From Paragorgia papillata (lineage: Eukaryota; Cnidaria; Anthozoa; Scleralcyonacea; Coralliidae), in assembly GCA_035771165.1 (NCBI GenBank), contig JAWNZC010000012.1:972501-1036500 (forward strand): a stretch of 64,000 bases of DNA, in the 5' to 3' direction. A program made the translations under genes and the position numbers. Below, piece by piece: positions 1 to 11,158 of the stretch (its first letter is position 1; each line of letters opens with the position of its first letter). Below the pieces are notes generated by a model. That model had not been told where the DNA came from and did no database searches. It worked only from the letters and a program-made list of their open reading frames with translations.

Positions 1-1396
1 GGTGGTAGTAGTAGTAGTAGTGTTGGTAGAAATAGTGGTAGTAGTAGTGGTGGTAGTAGTAGTAGTGTTGGTGGTAGTAGTAGTAGTGGTGGTAGTAGTG
101 GTCGTATTAGTAGTGGTGGTGGTAGTAGTGGTGGTGGTAGTAGTGGTGGTGGTAGTAGTGGTGGAGGTGGTAGTTTTGGTGGTAGTAGTAGTAGTGTTGG
201 TGATACTGGTAGTTGTAGTGGTGGTAGTACTATTAGTGGTGGTAGTAGTGGTGGTGGTAGTAGTGGTGGTAGTAGTAGTGGTGGTGGTAGTAGTAGTGGT
301 AGTAGTGGTGGTAGTAGTAGTAGTAGTAGTTGTAGTAGTAGTAGTAGTAGTTGTAGTAGTAGTAGTAATGGTGGAGGTCGTAGTTCTAGTGGTAGTGGTG
401 GTAGTGGTAGTAGTAGTGGTGGTGATGGTGGTGGTGGTAGTAGTATTGGTGGTGGTAGTAGTATTGGTGGTGGTAGTAGTAATGGTGGTTGTAGTGGTGG
501 TGGTAGTAGTAGTAGTAGTGGTGGCAGTGATAGTGGTGGTAGTAGTAGTAGTTGTGGTAGTGGTAGTAGTTGTGGTAGTAGTAGTTGTGGTAGTAGTAGT
601 ACTGGTGGTGGTAATAGTGGTGGTGGTAGTAGTAGTAGTAGTAATGGTGGTAGTGGTAGTCGTGGTGGTGGTAGTCGTGGTGGTGGTAGTAGTAGTTGTG
701 GTTGAAGTAGTAGGGGTGGTTGTAGTTATGTTAGTAGTATTAGCGGTGGTAGTAATGGTGGTAGTAGTAGTAGTAGTAGTGGTGGTAGTAGTGGTGGTAG
801 TTGTAGTAGTAGTAATGGTAGGGATCGTAGTGGTAGTGGTAGTAGTAGTAGTAGTAGTGGTAGTAGTAGTATTGGTAGTAGTAATGGTGGTGGTGGTAGT
901 AGTAGTGGTGGTGATGGTGGTGGTGGTAGTAGTATTGGTGGTGGTAGTAGTATTGGTGGTGGTAGTAGTAGTGGTGGTTGTAGTGGTGGTGGTGGTAGTA
1001 GTAGTAGTAGTAGTGGTGGCAGTGGTAGTGGTGTTAGTAGTAGTAGTAGTTGTGGTAGTAGTAGTAGTTGTGGTAGTAGTAGTAGTTGTGGTAGTAGTAG
1101 TAGTTGTGGTAGTAGTAGTTGTGGTTGAAGTAGTAGGGGTGATTGTACTTATGTTAGTAGTATTAGGGGTGGTAGTAATGGTGGTAGTAGTAGTAATAGT
1201 AGTGGTGGTAGTAGTGATAGTGGTAGTAGTAGTAGTAGTGGTGGTGGTGGTGGTGGTGGTGGTGGTGGTGGTAGTGGTAGTGGTAGTGGTAGTAGTAGTA
1301 GTAGTATTAGTAGTAATAGTGGTAGTAGTGGTTGTTGTAGTAGTCGTAGTAGTGGTGGTGGTGGTGGTGGTGGTGGTAGTGGTAGTGGTAGTGGTG

Positions 1397-1429
<33 letters not shown>

Positions 1430-1480
1430 ATAGTGGTAGTAGTGGTAGTAGCGGTTGTGGTAGTAGTAGGGTAATAGTAG
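1..1480. repeat. (GTA/GTG)n trinucleotide satellite
   Basis: Almost pure interspersed GTA, GTG and GGT triplets with strong strand asymmetry, the plus strand being nearly free of C. Long poly-Val (plus) and poly-Leu/Pro (minus) reading frames are artefacts of the repeat. Similar tracts occur at 21688-22255 and 22900-23930. Confidence 0.95.
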
Positions 1481-1552
1481 TAGTAATTATTATAATAATC
1501 ATAATAATAATAATAATAGTAATAATAATAATAGTAATAATAGTAATAATTA

Positions 1553-1591
<39 letters not shown>

Positions 1592-1602
1592 GTAATAATA
1601 AT
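1481..1602. repeat. (AAT)n microsatellite
   Basis: The GTA/GTG tract passes directly into an AAT/AGT-rich tract and then pure AAT. No gene is visible here. Confidence 0.9.
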
Positions 1603-1655
1603 ATGTACATGAAGTACTACTAGATAACGATGGAGAAGCTACAAATACAAGAAAA

Positions 1656-2222
1656 CTTTTTAAAATGCATATGCGAGAATTTTCATTTTTTCCCTAAAAG
1701 TCGGCCGTATCGATACGATTCTAACGATATATAACATACCTTAAACGGATAAAAAGTTCTCGAGATATTTTGCATCAAACATGAGTTTTTCAAAACATTG
1801 TCGGGAGAAAAGAGTCTGAGTCTGAGTAATGGTGATGACGTCAAATCGGGAGAAGCTGTACATACGTATATACATACATACATAAACTTTATTTACCCTC
1901 GAATTTACAGAGTAGCTAGTTACAGCTAATATCTTCGAGCTGTCGGACGACTACAGTTGTTTACCTATTGTTTGGAGAGACAGTCTACATATGGATCTTA
2001 AAACAATTAAACAACTGTAGTCGTCGATTACAGGTTGTCCCGATTTGTCATCAGCGTTATTCGGACTCAGACTCATGTTTTGAAAAACTCATGTTTAACG
2101 CAAGATATCTCGAGACGTTTTTATCCCTTTAAGGTGTGTTATATATCGTTAGAGTCGTCTCGATATGGCCGATTTTCCAGGGAAAAAATGAAAATTCTCG
2201 TATATGCACTTAAACTTTTTAA
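1656..2222. mobile_element. Foldback MITE, family 1, copy 1
   Basis: About 200 bases at the left (1656-1860) reappear as reverse complement at 2035-2222. Shared pieces include the end TGCATATRCGAG, the string CTCGAGATAT and a GACGACTACAGTTGTTTA segment facing its own complement. The whole unit therefore folds into one long hairpin. A second copy lies at 20063-20408. No transposase is encoded, so it is non-autonomous. A target-site duplication could not be fixed. Its right end touches the hormone-receptor-like exon at 2229. Confidence 0.8.
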
Positions 2223-2228
2223 AATAAC

Positions 2229-2455
2229 CGTTAAATAGTTTGCCAATGCTTCATTTCTTTTCCAGCAATTTTCTTTATTACTAAGTTTCCATTGTGCCTT
2301 AACGGTTTCTTTCCACGGGTACATGCAACGAGCTTCTATTGTCCCATCTGATGGACCGTATTTGCATTTCAGTAGCAATGTTTTGTTGTATTTCGTTTTC
2401 TTGAGGTAATAGTTTCCATAAACATCACGAGTTTCAGTGTAATTCTTGCACGTGT
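2229..2455 (-). CDS. Hormone-receptor-domain-like exon of adhesion-receptor paralog (gene A)
   Basis: On the minus strand a TTTAG acceptor (2460-2456) opens a frame starting with phase 1 and reading TCKNYTETRDVYGNYYLKKT, later LKCKYGPSDGTIEARC and NKENCWKR. The spacing of four Cys with GNYY, an R-C pair and W resembles the extracellular hormone-receptor (HRM) domain that precedes GAIN in adhesion GPCRs. That is a resemblance from memory, not a profile match. A phase-0 donor (ACG/GTTATT) is possible at 2229, exactly where the adjacent MITE begins, so this boundary is uncertain. The frame stays open into the MITE. The gene's later exons would lie left of the window. Confidence 0.5.
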
Positions 2456-3540
2456 CTAAATGTGAATAAACGTTTTTGTTTCAATTGTTTGGCAGATGAG
2501 ATAATACATTAAAAAATTCATTAACAATTCATAAAGAAAAAGGAAGAGAATTTAAGGTTTAATGAGTGTCTGTAAATATGATACAAACTCGTTAAAAAGA
2601 CATCAGTTCTGTAAATATGATACAGAAATCATTAGTATCTCTATCACATTTAATGAGACACCGTCACTGAGTTAAAACTTAAAATATAATCCACGTGCAC
2701 TTTCTTAGACGTATCCAAAGCCGTTTCCCAGTTGCTTCGACAGGAATATATGTAATAAGTACAAAACCCTTTGTATTGCATAAATATAACTCGTTTTAGA
2801 AGTCATTTCCAAAATTCTTGTCCGTTCTGTTAATACACAAAAGATAATTATTTACAGAATAAAAATTATCAAAAGATAATACGATTAATAATATAGTGGT
2901 TAATAATATACACTTATTTACTGGTACCGAGGGAAACAGTGTGTTTTGTGGCCCCGAGACCGCCGTCACTGTGGAAGCCGTCACTGTGGTATGTAAAGAA
3001 CGGAACCCTGACTGGTATTTTGCCAGTAATAACATTTCAATCCATTTTCCTCATTCCTGATTGGCTAATGACATCTGTATTAAATTTAAATTCTTTTACT
3101 AGGGGTATTTAAGAAAAATACCACATGTGGTATTTTTTTAAACAACATACATCCGGGTGTTTGCAGTAAATACTTGATTCCATCAGTCAAACTAACGTAA
3201 AGCGGCAACATTTAATACGAATCAAGTGACGTCAGTTTGGCAGATGGAAACAATTACTGGCAGTAAACAAGTCAGTTTGTCGTGAGTCCTGGTTCATTCG
3301 CTGTTTCTGAACGCTCAAGAAGTTAGCAACGAAGAAAGTTAAGTAAAGTTTACTTTAAACAGTTTAAAAATTAAATGGAGACATTACTCAAATAAAGATG
3401 CTGTTATCAACGTCACACAGTGAAATAACTCGACGTTTTTTTATATGCAGAGTTTGATGTTAGTTTCGTTGCTTCGTCAAGATTTTCCATTGTAATATAG
3501 ATACGTTTTGTGGAAATACCACGCATAAATTTTTATTTGC
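2456..3540. other. No gene recognised (probable intron of gene A)
   Basis: AT-rich unique-looking sequence. It contains two near-identical GTAAATATGATACA segments at 2571 and 2611, a small palindrome around 3118-3137 (ACCACATGTGGT) and a GTCACTGTGGAAGCC direct repeat near 2965. Short minus frames here have no recognisable content. Confidence 0.5.
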
Positions 3541-3655
3541 TAAGCTTTCGGCCTGTTGACTCAGGCCTTCATCAGAGCAATAACAACAAGCTGTTAGCTC
3601 AAGCTTGTTGTTATTGCTCTGATGAAGGCCCGACTCAACAGGCCGAAAGCTTGGC
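3541..3655. ncRNA. Head-to-head pair of hammerhead-ribozyme-like motifs
   Basis: The plus strand at 3619-3648 shows CTGATGA, then a GGCC...GGCC stem with loop, then GAAA. The minus strand at 3575-3546 shows the same arrangement. CTGATGA - stem II - GAAA is the conserved core of hammerhead ribozymes, which are known in the terminal repeats of Penelope-like elements. The same motif follows the Penelope element at 43293-43322. The two copies make a near-perfect palindrome. Cleavage competence cannot be judged, because stem III is very short. Confidence 0.6.
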
Positions 3656-3802
3656 AAATAAAAAATTATACGTGATGTTTCCATAAAACTTATCTATATT
3701 ACTTTATCGCCATGAAAACTTTCAAAGAACTAATTATTTTCCATTGTTTTATATTATCTTGGGAAAAGGTAACTAAAACTGATGGAAATATTACTAAAAA
3801 GA

Positions 3803-3957
3803 AATAACACTTGTTCTCGAAGAATTAATGAAAAATCACACTTGTGTTTGGCAAAATATTCGTAATAGCTACCACTCGTGCTTCGCACTCGTGATATGAA
3901 TATTTTGCCAAACACGCGTGCGATTTTTCATTAATTCTTCTCGAACAGTGTTATTTC
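3803..3957. mobile_element. Small palindromic MITE
   Basis: The left arm (TAACACTTGTTCTCGAAGAA, followed by ATTAATGAAAAATC and GTTTGGCAAAATATTC) is matched in reverse complement by 3895-3957. The loop of about 30 bases contains ACTCGTGCTTCGCACTCGTG. No coding capacity. Confidence 0.75.
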
Positions 3958-3961
3958 CTAT

Positions 3962-4060
3962 ACTAATTTCAAAAACTCGTTAATAATTCATGAGGAAAAC
4001 ACAAAGGAAATCAGTACCATGTCCGTGATTTTATATCTGATAAATAAACCTCCTGATATA
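3962..4060. repeat. Dispersed repeat shared with 36177-36260
   Basis: The string starting TTTCAAAAACTCRTTAATAA and continuing through CACAAAGGAAATCAGTACC, then TCTGATAAA, is almost identical to the start of the insert at 36182. It is an interspersed element of unknown class. Confidence 0.65.
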
Positions 4061-4183
4061 CATCAATTTTAGCTTTCATTTTCTCGGCTTAGACAACGTT
4101 ATTTTTCAAAATTACTACGCCAATGAACTTACCAGGTCGTGGCTAAAAATGAAGTTAGTGCTACTGATATTTACGCTTTCTGC

Positions 4184-4199
4184 CCCCCCCCCCCCCCCC
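4184..4199 (+). repeat. Poly-C tract
   Basis: Uninterrupted run of about 16 C followed by TCGGCGG. An isolated homopolymer, prone to sequencing-length error. Confidence 0.9.
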
Positions 4200-4534
4200 T
4201 CGGCGGCCCTGTGCCTGGCCAGTGCGGTTCTTCTGTGGGGAAAACGGGATTTTCTGTGTAAGATTTGGTCTGAGTAGCTAAAAATTTGTCAACGGAAGAC
4301 AATAGTTATTAAACCTAAGATTAAAACATCTTACAAAAAAAAATACTTTTACGAAAATCCCACACTAACTAATATATAGTAACATGTCCAAACCAACATG
4401 AAAAAAGATGATCAAATTCATAGCGCTGTAAAGCTACACCTTTCTGTTTTAACTCAGTAAAATCCAAGAGTTTCCCCAAAGGTGAATACAATCATCTGGC
4501 ATAATACAAACCCAATTCGGACAGCAAAGAGTTA

Positions 4535-4657
4535 TAGGCCTAGGTCAAACGTCGCTCTTCTCATGCGCCGAACCTAATGCAAATCAGCATAAACAAAGGA
4601 TTTAGCTTATTATAATTAGGTTCGGCGCATGAGAAGAGCGACGTTTGACCTAGGCCT
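4535..4657. mobile_element. Palindromic MITE, recent insertion
   Basis: Arms of about 43 bases (TAGGCCTAGGTCAAACGTCG, then CTCTTCTCATGCGCC) face each other around a loop of about 35 bases. The paralogous intron near 53165 reads straight through CAGCAAAGAG into the following AGATATAGTAT with no element, so this is a filled site against an empty site. A single end of the same family lies at 63188-63232. Confidence 0.8.
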
Positions 4658-4885
4658 TAGACAGATATAGTATTTAATAAAGTATTGTTTTGTCAGTATA
4701 ACAAAATAGAACTACTCCAAAAGCCACAAACGATAAAATAATAAAAACTAAAAATTCTCCATTCAAGTTCATCGCGCTTTAACCATATCGTTCTATTCTA
4801 AAATGTCGCTTTAGTCTTCAGTATAACCTATTTCATAGACATCAACAATAAAACAGATGTTAGGCATTAAATGACAAAAACTCAC

Positions 4886-4916
4886 CGTTTGGCTTCGACA
4901 TCAAGTCTTTCGCTGG
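4886..4916 (-). CDS. Gene A exon 2 (short linker exon)
   Basis: A 31-base exon with TTTTTTAG acceptor and ACG/GTGAGT donor. It follows exon 1 in frame and reads PAKDLMSKPN plus one base, ending in phase 1. The matching exon of gene B (53392-53434) is 12 bases longer and includes Cys. Conserved splice sites and frame in both copies support a real exon. Confidence 0.6.
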
Positions 4917-5006
4917 CTAAAAAAGAACACAATAAAAGTAATTTGTCAGATAAAAAGAACATGGATTAAAAAACTGAACTAGGCTACAAAGTAAAAAGCA
5001 ACCTAC

Positions 5007-5069
5007 TAGAGAAGCTGCCTGGCCAGAAATTTCATTGAGAAGTAGAATGAACAGAATATGGAAAGCCAT
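5007..5069 (-). CDS. Gene A exon 1: signal peptide
   Basis: An ATG at 5069 opens a 21-codon exon beginning MAFHILFILLLNEISGQAA, a clear hydrophobic signal peptide with small residues at the expected cleavage point. It ends at a GTAGGT donor. The start is chosen because the same ATG, hydrophobic core and donor occur in the paralogous exon at 53525-53584. An AT-rich TATATAT stretch lies about 60 bases upstream. The product would be secreted or a type-I membrane protein. How far the transcript extends is uncertain. Confidence 0.6.
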
Positions 5070-5862
5070 TTTCACATTCCACGCAAAAACGACCTGAATA
5101 TCATATAAGTTTCTTGCAAAAACTCATATATATTGTTCAGAGATCTAGCTGTTTGTTTACTGCTGTTAAGACAGCTTTGTATTTAACGCCACCAAAACAA
5201 GTCCACATTTAGAAAATGAACACTATTAAGATTGTCATGTAAACAGTTTAAGGGCCGTTTGACGTTCTTGAAGTGGCCCAAAACACGACGAACAAGAGGG
5301 CACTCGGAGACTGCATATACCTCCGCCTGCAGCTGGTTATTAGAGATGTTTAACCCTTTGACTTAGACGCACCTTTAGTATTTTACTCTGGCTAACTGCA
5401 GACGATTTTACTCGTCAAAGGAAGACCCCAGGTAGTCAAGGGGTTAAAAATCTATCTCCGCCCCAATGCTTAACCCTTCACAGCAAAAAATCATTTTCTT
5501 AACAAGAAAAATTTTCTTGATTCAAGAAAAATTTTCTTGACTCAAGATTTTTTCTTATGACAAGAAATTTTTTCTTATGACAAGAAATTTTTTCTTATGA
5601 CAAGAATCTTCTTATGACAAGAAAATTTTTCTTATGACAATAATACTTTTTAAAATATGAAATGTCTTCCCATTTATATAGAATATAATATAGCACAAAA
5701 ATTTGGAGAATAAGAAACTTTTTTCTTAGAGTTATAGACTTCCTGCCGGATTAACAATTTATTGCTAAATGTTTAAGACCATGATTTAAAATATTAAGCG
5801 AGGCGTCCTGATGTTGTTCGAGTCGAAGATCATGTTGTTCGAGTCGAAGAAAAGCCTATTTT

Positions 5863-5938
5863 ATGATGGATTCACGAAGAGGTTCTTTATTTTCAAAGAT
5901 TGCCGTTATAGATGAAGATTTGGGAGAAATATTAGAAG
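5863..5938 (+). CDS. First exon of plus-strand gene inside the 3.5-kb element
   Basis: ATGATG at 5863 opens MMDSRRGSLFSKIAVIDEDL and continues acidic (GEILE) to a GAAG/GTAAGA donor, ending in phase 1. An acceptor at 6571 (ACTGTAG) continues in phase with EGINKDQLEDA. Function unknown. The position just inside the left terminal repeat suggests an element-encoded protein, but a captured host exon is possible. Confidence 0.45.
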
Positions 5939-6571
5939 GTAAGATGTTTCACACAACCTATTAAAATTGTTTGCAAGCTATTGTTAATATGCTTCCCACT
6001 GTTCCCAGTTCTCGCGTGGCAAATCTATTCTACGATATGAGACGTGATGCTTTTCTTATCCTTTTTATATGCTTTTTCATTGTGCTAACGTGTATATAAA
6101 TAATAATATCTAAAAATTATGTTAATTGTTTATGAGGAGTTAATTGTTTACGAACTTTACTGGTTAAAAGAGGCTTAAGAGCAAAAGTGCGCCATATTTG
6201 AATTTATTAACACTATTGATTGATTTGATTCCCCTTGAGTCCCATAATAATATGAAAACCACTTTTCTGTAAGAGTTCAGTTGACCATGCTTGTGCTAAT
6301 TTCACTAGTTTTCACCATTTCTCCTTCACCTTATTTTGTAGTTATTTTTTTTATTAATTTAACCCATTCTTAACTGAAACAACTGTATACTTTAATGGTT
6401 TCCTATTGATGAGTAAAGTCATCTGGTGTAATTCATCTGGTGTTAGCCAGTGTAAAATACTAAAGGCATGGGTGTACAAGGGTTAATGAAGATGGTTTCT
6501 TAAACCCTTTATATTTATTGTTAATTCATTTTATTATATTTTTTCATCTTTGTTATTTTTTCATACTGTAG

Positions 6572-6770
6572 AGGGTATTAATAAAGATCAGCTTGAAGAT
6601 GCAGGTATAATGGAACATCTTTTTAAAGGGGAAGAGTCGTCCAAACCCAGCAATTATAAATCTCAACAAAGAATTTACTGCTAGAAGAGATTGGTTGAAA
6701 ATGATTCCAGCCACCGATAGATGCAAAGAGCTCCTGGATGTGTATCCTTGCTTTGCTGACCATGTTGAGG
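6572..6770 (+). pseudogene. Exon remains: W-rich/YPCF module in the 3.5-kb element
   Basis: After the ACTGTAG acceptor a frame reads EGINKDQLEDA. A shifted frame then reads KSRPNPAIINL and, further on, TARRDWLKMIPATDRCKELL and DVYPCFADHVE to a possible donor at 6770. The arrangement R-W, P-T, LL, YPxF resembles uncharacterised SAM-domain-containing-3-like proteins that are abundant in cnidarian and fish genomes (recollection, not a search). A frameshift near 6640 argues for decay. A following acceptor at about 6903 gives [16 protein letters not shown]. Confidence 0.45.
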
Positions 6771-6961
6771 TTGGTGCATGATTTAACACTGTTTGATAAC
6801 ACTATTGCTGCTTAGGCTGGCTAAGGATTCTCCTTCTAGTATTTAGATAGTATTTAGGGAACAATTTTAATGAATGAATTTAATTTTTGATCCTAATTTC
6901 TAGGTTATTGAAGAGGTGCAGAGAGTCACCTTCGACAGTCTTTCTCAAGACTAATCATGAT

Positions 6962-7344
<383 letters not shown>

Positions 7345-7478
7345 CAGTGTATATTGCCCAGCATGAAACTGACAGTAGTGACCATCAACATTTGATGGTA
7401 AGCCCACTTATAGTATATTCGCTCTATCTTTACGGTATTGAGCACTTTTCGACATTTTGCGAACAACACTTTGTTTGT

Positions 7479-7530
<52 letters not shown>

Positions 7531-7740
7531 TGAGACGTGATTGGCTAAAGGCACATTCATGTGACAATAATGCATTGGTTCAAATGTATCGAATGAAAAC
7601 CTAATACGTTTGCATTAGGTAAACATTTAACTTTGACATAAAACATGTTTTGATTGGTGGTGTACACGCTTAGGTGCCAACGACTGTATTTATGTATGTA
7701 TGTATGTATATATATATAATTTATATATATTATTCGAAAC

Positions 7741-7838
7741 ACTCCCCTCAGGGCTTTTCAGGGCTCGAACCCATGATCTCAGATTCTCAGTGGTGGGAGG
7801 CTGACATTGCTTAGATGACTAAGTCTCCAAAGCCCCAG
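7741..7838 (-). repeat. tRNA-like (SINE-type) sequence
   Basis: The reverse complement starts GGGGCTTTGGAGACTTAGTC and contains CATGGGTTCGAGCCCTGA, a good match to an RNA polymerase III B box (GGTTCGANTCC), with ends GGGCTTT / AAAAGCCC that could pair as an acceptor-like stem. The long middle and weak A box argue against a functional tRNA. It sits within the 3.5-kb element. Confidence 0.5.
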
Positions 7839-8029
7839 TTTGTAGAGAGGTGGCCATTATCAAACAGTCTGAACTTGAGGCATCCATATGGTTTCTGCTG
7901 ATCCATATACACTATGCATGTATTCTAGAATTAATTATGTTAAAAATAGTAACTGTTGTTAAAGCAACAGAGGAGAAACTATGCTTTAGAGTACAGTATA
8001 CTGCAATTATTACAATAATATTATTTTTT

Positions 8030-8211
8030 AAGGATTATGAAGATCCAGATGGTTGGATGTTAAAACAGTCTGGAAATGTCCCAATCATGGTAGTTGACAA
8101 AAGACATGGTTTACGTCATTGTGGGCAAAAGAATTTTGTTTAAGGAGGTGGCAGTTGGTTACATGGCCTTATTTTATTTATTGGACTTTGATTACCCGAA
8201 GCATGATGAGG
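8030..8211 (+). pseudogene. 3' exon remains of plus-strand gene in the 3.5-kb element
   Basis: A TTTTTTAAG acceptor leads into DYEDPDGWMLKQSGNVPIMV. After a frame change the sequence reads VAVGYMALFYLLDFDYPKHD, ending at a possible GAG/GTTGG donor or a stop a few codons later. The hydrophobic F-Y-L-DFDYPK segment is like the C-terminal motif of the same SAM-like uncharacterised family as the 6572 exon. The frame break between the two halves suggests a pseudogene. Confidence 0.45.
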
Positions 8212-8995
8212 TTGGATTAACTTAACACAGTCCATCATTTGTGGAGACAATAAAGTACCGAATGATATTGCTCTGGCAGCGCTATAGAGTCTGCATGACT
8301 ATATAATTATATTCATTTATAGATAGTAATAAAAGATTACAGTACATATAAAAAATAAATACATGCTTTTTAAATTGAATTCATATTGTTTTCTTATTTC
8401 TATTATATACAATGTTAGTACTAGTTAAATATTTATTTTAATGTTTATTCTTTTTAGGAATATTATTATACTTCTATTTATAGAGTATATAAAATCCTAA
8501 AAATGAGAAAATATTTCTTAAAACAAGTTCTTGTTTCAAGAAATATTTTCTTTATAAGAAAAATTTTCTTATTATTCTCCCAATCCAAAATTTCTTCTTT
8601 CAAGAAAAAAAATCTTGAAATAAGTAAATTTTTCTTAAAATAAGAAATAATTTTCTTAAACCAAGAAAATATTTCTTAAAAATAAGAAAATATTTCCTAA
8701 AACAAGAAAATTTGTTTTCATTTTCTTGTTTTGAGAAACTTTTTCTTACAACAAAATAATTCTTCTCATCAAAACTTCTTATTTTAAGAAAAAAATTCTT
8801 AAAATAAGTTTATTTTTCTTAAAATAAGAAAATAATTTTCTTAAAACAAGAAAATAATTTTTCTTGTTTTAAGAAATTTCTTAAAACAAGAAAAAAAGTC
8901 TTGCTATACTCCCAATCCAAAATTTCTTATTTCAAGAAAAAATATCTTGTTTTAAGATTTTTTTTCTTAAAATAAGAAAATGATTTTTTGCTGTG

Positions 8996-9620
8996 TTTGA
9001 CTCCTAAGCACGCATGCAAACGCAAAACAACATATTTGGAATGGTTTCCTCATAACCCCCTTGGTGGAACTATAGTTAGTAGATTTTACTGGGGGAAACT
9101 ATGTTGTTGATTTTACGTAGGGAAAATAATATATATGTAAATATATATATATATATATATTTATTTATTTATATGTATATATATATATATATTTCACACT
9201 CACTCACGGAGCACAATAGGGCAAATTGAATGGGAGAAATACACCCGTATAATTGGTCGCGACTTATTTCGTACTAGCTAACCTAGTCGTGACTTACTTT
9301 GGTCCCGAACAAATTCACCATTTATACGGACGTATACGAGAGTGTTCGCGACTTAAATAGGACGCGTTTAATTTAGTCGCGACTTATTTTCTCCCGTTAT
9401 AAATGGCGCTAATATAAGACACTCAATTTTTCTACTAATTGAATAATAAAGTGGTTTGTCAATTTTCGTGACGTTTCAAAAGCTAAATTGATCTGTTTTT
9501 CATCTATAAATGTTCTATTAATTAGCCTCCATGTCAAGCCACAATATTGCTTAACCGAAATTCGTCGATAATTAGGATGTCAAATATTTCTAAAGCTAAC
9601 TTAAAACACTACCTTATATA
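8996..9620. other. No gene; repeats of GTCGCGACTTATTT type
   Basis: Contains a TA/TTTA microsatellite (9129-9192) and three copies of a (G)TCGYGACTTA motif between 9245 and 9390, facing both ways. Related sequence occurs at 33020-33175, so this is probably a degenerate MITE. Confidence 0.5.
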
Positions 9621-9622
9621 CA

Positions 9623-10125
9623 CTTCAAACGATCAGTCAGACTTTTAACGCGACCTAGACTTGTCGCATTTAAATGAAATACCGCACACATTTCATGATC
9701 TAACGTTCACAAATACCACTCACAACTTTGATATGAAAGTTCAGTTGTATAACATAAACTGTATCTCGGTGTGTATGTTTGCATGTAAATATGCGATTGA
9801 CTATAACCCCCTATCAACTTAAAAGCGCTGCATGGTTTTCATTCATTTTTTTATATGCTCTATATATAGTCGATAGCGTATAAATTGCGCGTTCACAATC
9901 ATACATACCGAGATATATATTTTTATATGTATATGTTTATATTATATACAGTATTTATAATATGTTTCCAAATACACAATTTCACAACTGAACTTTCATA
10001 TCAAAGTTGTGAGTGATAAATATGAAATGTGAAACGTTAGATCATGAAATTGTCCGCTGTGCGGTATTTCATTTTAATGCGACAAGTCTTAGTCGCGTTT
10101 AAAGTCTGACTGATCGTTTGAAAGC
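9623..10125. mobile_element. Palindromic element (about 500 bp)
   Basis: The arm 9625-9755 (AACGATCAGTCAGACTTTTA, then GTCGCATTTAAATGAAATACC, then ACAACTTTGATATGAAAGTT) is repeated in reverse complement at 9975-10122 with small indels. The loop is about 220 bases, AT-rich and non-coding. Confidence 0.8.
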
Positions 10126-11158
10126 CGTGCATCTTGATGCGCGCTTTTTCTCTGCCCCTTTGAGAAACGACTACTTCCTCTTTGTTTTGGATGAAATGCT
10201 TACCTAATATGTTGATGTAAGACCTACAGCACTGGTTTATTAAGCTTTTATAAACGTTGAATATAGCGGTTGGTATTGCTATAGTGAGCTCGCTAAGTCT
10301 CGAAATTAATATAATAATAAATATATAAATACAAATATATTTTTATAAACTTTTCCAATTTTCTTTTGAGTCCATGTTTGAGTCCATGACAGGGGGTGGG
10401 TGGGTGGGGGGTGTTTCAAAAATGTAGTAAAAGCGGGCGAGGGGTTGTTGCGTTCATGTATTTCTAGTTTTATAAATAATGTTGTTAACCATATCTTTAT
10501 AAAGGGAAACAAGATGGCAAGGCTGTCGACCGACTAGTAGTCTACTGTTGAGTTCAGATTTTCTTTGCTCTCCGATTTTTCGTTTTGATTTTATCGAGTG
10601 TTATGCCTGTAAATATTTTCATGATTAATCACCGAGGGCTCCGCTTGAAACATCAGTATTTCCTTCCTCGAAATTCACCGGCACTGGTCAGTTCCAGCTT
10701 TTTCATGCCGTTTATTTTCATATATACGGCATCATAAACGGCAGCTTTCAATCTTAACACACAAATTGTCATAACTTCTATAACGGCTATAAACTGCTGA
10801 TTTCCATGACTGCTGTTTGCGGTTGCCGTAAATGTGGATCTATATTCTTTGTTATATAAGGCTCTAATATAGATGTATACCGTCTCTGGCAGTAATATAC
10901 CGTCTCAGGCAGTCATTTTATACTCCCGGGCAGTTTCGGGCAATTCGGGGCAGTCTCAGGCAGTATAATTAGTAGGGCCCGTTTCAGTTGAACTATCTTA
11001 AAAGTGCGAATAAGCTCAAGCTACAATGCACATTCCAATTTTTTCTCCTAGTATAGTGCATGTAAACTGTTTTTAGGAGTACTTCATTAAAGCTTAAAGC
11101 TTAGTTAATGCAATATGAACGTTTCTACAAATCTGACAAATATACAACTAAGCATGTA
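10126..11158. other. No gene recognised
   Basis: A G-rich GGGGGTGGGTGGGTGGGGGG run lies near 10390. Short CAGGCAGT/CGGGCAGT repeats (five or six copies) lie at 10885-10962. No coding frame has recognisable content. Confidence 0.5.

Larger units (their letters stand above)
4200..5470. repeat. Segmental duplication, copy A (with 53000-53950)
   Basis: From about 4370 to 5450 the sequence matches 53025-53950 at high similarity. It covers the intron, exons 1-2 and the 5' flank, up to the TTAACCCTTTGACT motif and the CAGACGATTTTACTCGTCAA block. A weaker match to the 4230-4340 part occurs at 29865-29980. This is a duplicated gene 5' end, not a transposon with visible ends. Confidence 0.8.

Noticed and set aside
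2..1474. 490-codon poly-Val open frame
   Set aside because: Product of the GTA/GTG triplet repeat; no composition or homology consistent with a gene.
3898..3957. Bacterial-style terminator or operator palindromes
   Set aside because: The many palindromes are MITE arms in eukaryotic DNA.
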